From assembly GCA_905480445.1 (NCBI GenBank), contig CAJQQJ010000413.1, forward strand, positions 1 through 35,897: 35,897 nt of DNA, in the 5' to 3' direction. Each line of letters starts with the position of its first letter. Position 1 is the first letter of the stretch. Positions 34,061-35,897 of this stretch are shown one piece after another. This DNA comes from an uncultured Alphaproteobacteria bacterium. GTDB lineage: Bacteria > Pseudomonadota > Alphaproteobacteria > UBA7985 > CAJQQZ01. The position numbers were made by a program, and so were the translations under genes. The notes under the pieces were generated by a model. It had not been told where the DNA came from. It did not search any database and was given only the letters and a program-made list of their open reading frames with translations.

Positions 34061-35182
34061 CTAGATCGTCACAACGATATTGCCGACATGTTTCTTTTCA
34101 AGAAAAGCTTCCTGAGCTTTCCCGAGATCCTGTAACGGAAATGATTCAGCCAAAAGTGGTTTCAACAGACCTTGCTCAATCAGTCCAACGATCCGCTTCA
34201 TGGTGCCCGGAGGAACAATAGTAGCACCGGTAAGCTGCAAGTCTTTGTAGATCAGTTGACGCAGATCGAAGTCGACCATGGGCCCAGCTATAGAACCCGA
34301 AGTGGAATAGCGACCACCTTGTCGAAGAGCATTAATCAAAGGCATAAAGCCAGCCCCACCAACGACATCTAAAGCGACATCTACAGGGCCTCGTGCTGCC
34401 TCGCGGATAGCTTCTTCCAAATTGGGCTCATTGCGATCAATAACAACATCTGCACCCAATGCTTTCAGGTGCTCAGCTTTTGAGGTCGCCGCTATGCCAA
34501 TCACGCGCGCACCGCGCAGTCTGGAAAGTTGAATAGCTCCCGATCCAACACCGCCGGAAGCGCCAGCCATCACGACGGTTTCACCGGGCTGAAGATTGGT
34601 TCTTGCAACAAGGTTTTCCGCTGTTGTGTAAGCACAAGGAAATGTAGCTAGTTCCGCGTCTGTTAAATCACTTTCCAACTTAATGGCATTCTCTGTCCGA
34701 ACTTTTGTATACTCCGCAAAACCACCATCACACTCTGAGCCGAAGTAGAGCGAGCGGGTTGTATCCATCCAGTCGCCGACACCCAGTAGCCAGGGATCAA
34801 TCATGACACGTTCGCCTAGGCGGCCGTCGCCAACGCCCTCTCCCACGGCCACAATTACGCCAGCGACATCTGCACCCTGAATCCGAGGAAAAGTAATTTT
34901 TGAGCTTCCCCAGCTGCCATCTGCATCGTCGGCTTCTTGGAAACCACCTTTACCGCCATCGTCGGTGATGCCATCGCTGACAGCTTTGGAATACCAGGCT
35001 GTTCGAGTGTTAATATCAGTGTTGTTCAGACCACAAGCACTAACACGGACGACCACCTCACCTGGGCCCGCTTGTGGGGTTGGCCAGTCTTCGCAGTAAT
35101 CCAACTTATCAAGGCCACCGTGTCCTGTGAGAACAACAGCGCGCATTGTATCAGGTAACATCGTATCAGATAACCTCGCCAT
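34061..35182 (-). CDS. Medium-chain dehydrogenase/quinone-oxidoreductase-like protein
   Basis: 373 residues. N-terminal GroES-like half with MRAVVLTGHGGLDKLDYCEDWP, VVVRVSACGLNNTDI, IQGADVAGVIVAVGEGV, and a Rossmann half with VMAGASGGVGSGAIQLSRLRGARVIG (NADPH-binding AGASGGVG type). The catalytic-zinc ligand pattern (GHE) reads GAD and the structural four-cysteine lobe is missing, so it belongs to the zinc-free quinone oxidoreductase/crotonyl-CoA-like branch. An insertion of about 35 residues after the first motif (RTAWYSKAVSDG to SSKITFP) is longer than usual. ATG 35182 follows AAGGTG. Downstream of the methyltransferase on the same strand, 23 bases apart, so likely one transcript. Confidence 0.88.
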   Translation of the reverse strand: MARLSDTMLPDTMRAVVLTGHGGLDKLDYCEDWPTPQAGPGEVVVRVSACGLNNTDINTRTAWYSKAVSDGITDDGGKGGFQEADDADGSWGSSKITFPRIQGADVAGVIVAVGEGVGDGRLGERVMIDPWLLGVGDWMDTTRSLYFGSECDGGFAEYTKVRTENAIKLESDLTDAELATFPCAYTTAENLVARTNLQPGETVVMAGASGGVGSGAIQLSRLRGARVIGIAATSKAEHLKALGADVVIDRNEPNLEEAIREAARGPVDVALDVVGGAGFMPLINALRQGGRYSTSGSIAGPMVDFDLRQLIYKDLQLTGATIVPPGTMKRIVGLIEQGLLKPLLAESFPLQDLGKAQEAFLEKKHVGNIVVTI

Positions 35183-35205
35183 GACTGATCACCTTAAGAG
35201 ATTTG

Positions 35206-35817
35206 TTAAACATGCACCCGGTGGCGCACGTCACCTTCGCCATAAGGCATAGATTGAAACTTGTCAGTAGAGAAAACATGCTTCCATACCTTGGATGCGG
35301 TTAGCCGTTCGAGTGCTGCTGGATACTCCGGTTCTTGTTTCTCATCATCACGCAGAGAGAATATCAACATACCGCCTGATTTCGTCACACGAACCAATTC
35401 ATCAAGAGAATGGGGCGGCGCATGGCGCGGCGTAATACAACCGGAACACAAAGTGGCGGCAAAGGTGTCTGTCTCGAAACCAAGCGTCTCGCCCATCGTC
35501 ATCCGATGAAGCTCTGAATAGAAGCCTTTGCTGCGAGCAACCTCAAGCATGCCCTCAGACAAGTCCATGCCCACAATCGGTTTATAATCCAACAAGGCCA
35601 GCGCTTCTGACTGTATCCCTCCTCCGCAACCGGCATCCAAAATCGGGGCTGTACCCAAAGGAACGAAATGGGTGAAGACTGTCGAAATCACCTGGGGAAT
35701 TCGATTGCCATCACGACAAAGGTCCGCCTCATAGTCACTCGCCCACTGGTCGTAAGCCTCTTGTTGTTCTTCTGCAGACTTTGCTTGGTAGCTCTTAGCT
35801 ACAGCCGGATTAGCCAC
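35206..35817 (-). CDS. Class I SAM-dependent methyltransferase
   Basis: 203 residues. SAM motif I ILDAGCGGGIQSEALALLD (about 59-77) and motif II with VGMDLSEGMLEVARSKG; the later GGMLIFSLRDDE strand is the usual motif post-III. An N-terminal helix (YDQWASDYEADL) resembles small-molecule methyltransferases of the Ubie/WBSCR27-like kind. The substrate is unknown. Start is GTG 35817 with AAGGAGA six bases upstream. Confidence 0.87.
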   Translation of the reverse strand: MANPAVAKSYQAKSAEEQQEAYDQWASDYEADLCRDGNRIPQVISTVFTHFVPLGTAPILDAGCGGGIQSEALALLDYKPIVGMDLSEGMLEVARSKGFYSELHRMTMGETLGFETDTFAATLCSGCITPRHAPPHSLDELVRVTKSGGMLIFSLRDDEKQEPEYPAALERLTASKVWKHVFSTDKFQSMPYGEGDVRHRVHV

Positions 35818-35823
35818 GTTTAA

Positions 35824-35830
35824 TCTCCTT
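35824..35830 (-). promoter_or_regulatory. Ribosome-binding site deciding a GTG start
   Basis: AAGGAGA on the minus strand, six bases before GTG 35815-35817. A strong, well-spaced site that supports GTG as the methyltransferase start. Confidence 0.8.
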
Positions 35831-35855
35831 AAAACACAGAGTTATCTCGAGAGAA

Positions 35856-35894
35856 GTCGAGGGATCTCGTTTGGTAAGAAATAGATCCCTCGAC
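35856..35894. repeat. 12-bp perfect inverted repeat at the window edge
   Basis: GTCGAGGGATCT (35856-35867) is perfectly complementary to AGATCCCTCGAC (35883-35894), loop 15 bases. It lies upstream of the methyltransferase start. It may be the terminator of a gene beyond the window or an operator; no T-run follows on the minus strand (TTCTCTCG). Confidence 0.55.
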
Positions 35895-35897
35895 GTC

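Noticed and set aside
34055..34070. GACGA/TCGTC mini-hairpin between zur and the MDR gene as a bidirectional terminator
   Set aside because: Only five base pairs, no T-run, and half of it lies inside the MDR coding end.

Overview
The window is a stretch of chromosome from an alphaproteobacterium, probably marine or host-associated; the order cannot be fixed by eye (Rhodospirillales/Kiloniellales-like is a guess). The basis is the L20-pheS-pheT-LepA housekeeping block, the style of the protein sequences, a roughly balanced base composition, and accessory genes common in marine alphaproteobacteria (TAXI-type TRAP transporter, acetylpolyamine amidohydrolase, soluble transhydrogenase). No integrase, transposase, phage gene, rRNA or CRISPR array was seen. 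No gap between genes exceeds about 215 bases.

Layout. 1-6035: translation block with the end of rplT, its terminator, pheS-pheT overlapping by ATGA, a strong 16-bp hairpin, lepA, and a small Trp-rich membrane protein. The LepA P-loop has Asn in place of the invariant Lys. 6247-6337: tRNA-Ser(GGA). 6481-20284: single-gene or two-gene units in alternating orientation. They encode a Crp/Fnr regulator, nitroreductase, secreted PHB-depolymerase-like esterase, DAO-type oxidoreductase, epoxide-hydrolase-like enzyme, secreted Cys-motif protein, LysR regulator, cupin, SthA transhydrogenase, acetylpolyamine amidohydrolase, membrane protein, membrane class III cyclase, HAD phosphatase, amidase and PPOX flavoprotein. 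20493-22451: secreted or periplasmic S9 peptidase.

22454-30821 (minus strand) is the most distinctive part. It looks like one catabolic operon, transcribed in this order: TAXI solute-binding protein, fused TRAP permease, DAO-family oxidoreductase interrupted by one in-frame TAG, a TMADH/Old-Yellow-Enzyme-type demethylase-like flavoenzyme missing one of four Fe-S cysteines, and a flavin reductase fused to a LysR-type effector-binding domain without a DNA-binding domain. My reading is import followed by flavin-dependent oxidation or demethylation of an N-methylated amino acid or similar small organic acid. The fusion would be a ligand-gated supplier of reduced flavin. The substrate is inference.

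31020-34051: a complete zinc-uptake divergon, znuA facing znuC-znuB-zur, with a near-consensus Zur operator between them. 34061-35817: an MDR-family oxidoreductase and a SAM methyltransferase. The window ends in an inverted repeat.

All eight convergent gene pairs abut within 11 bp or overlap, which leaves no room for conventional terminators between them.
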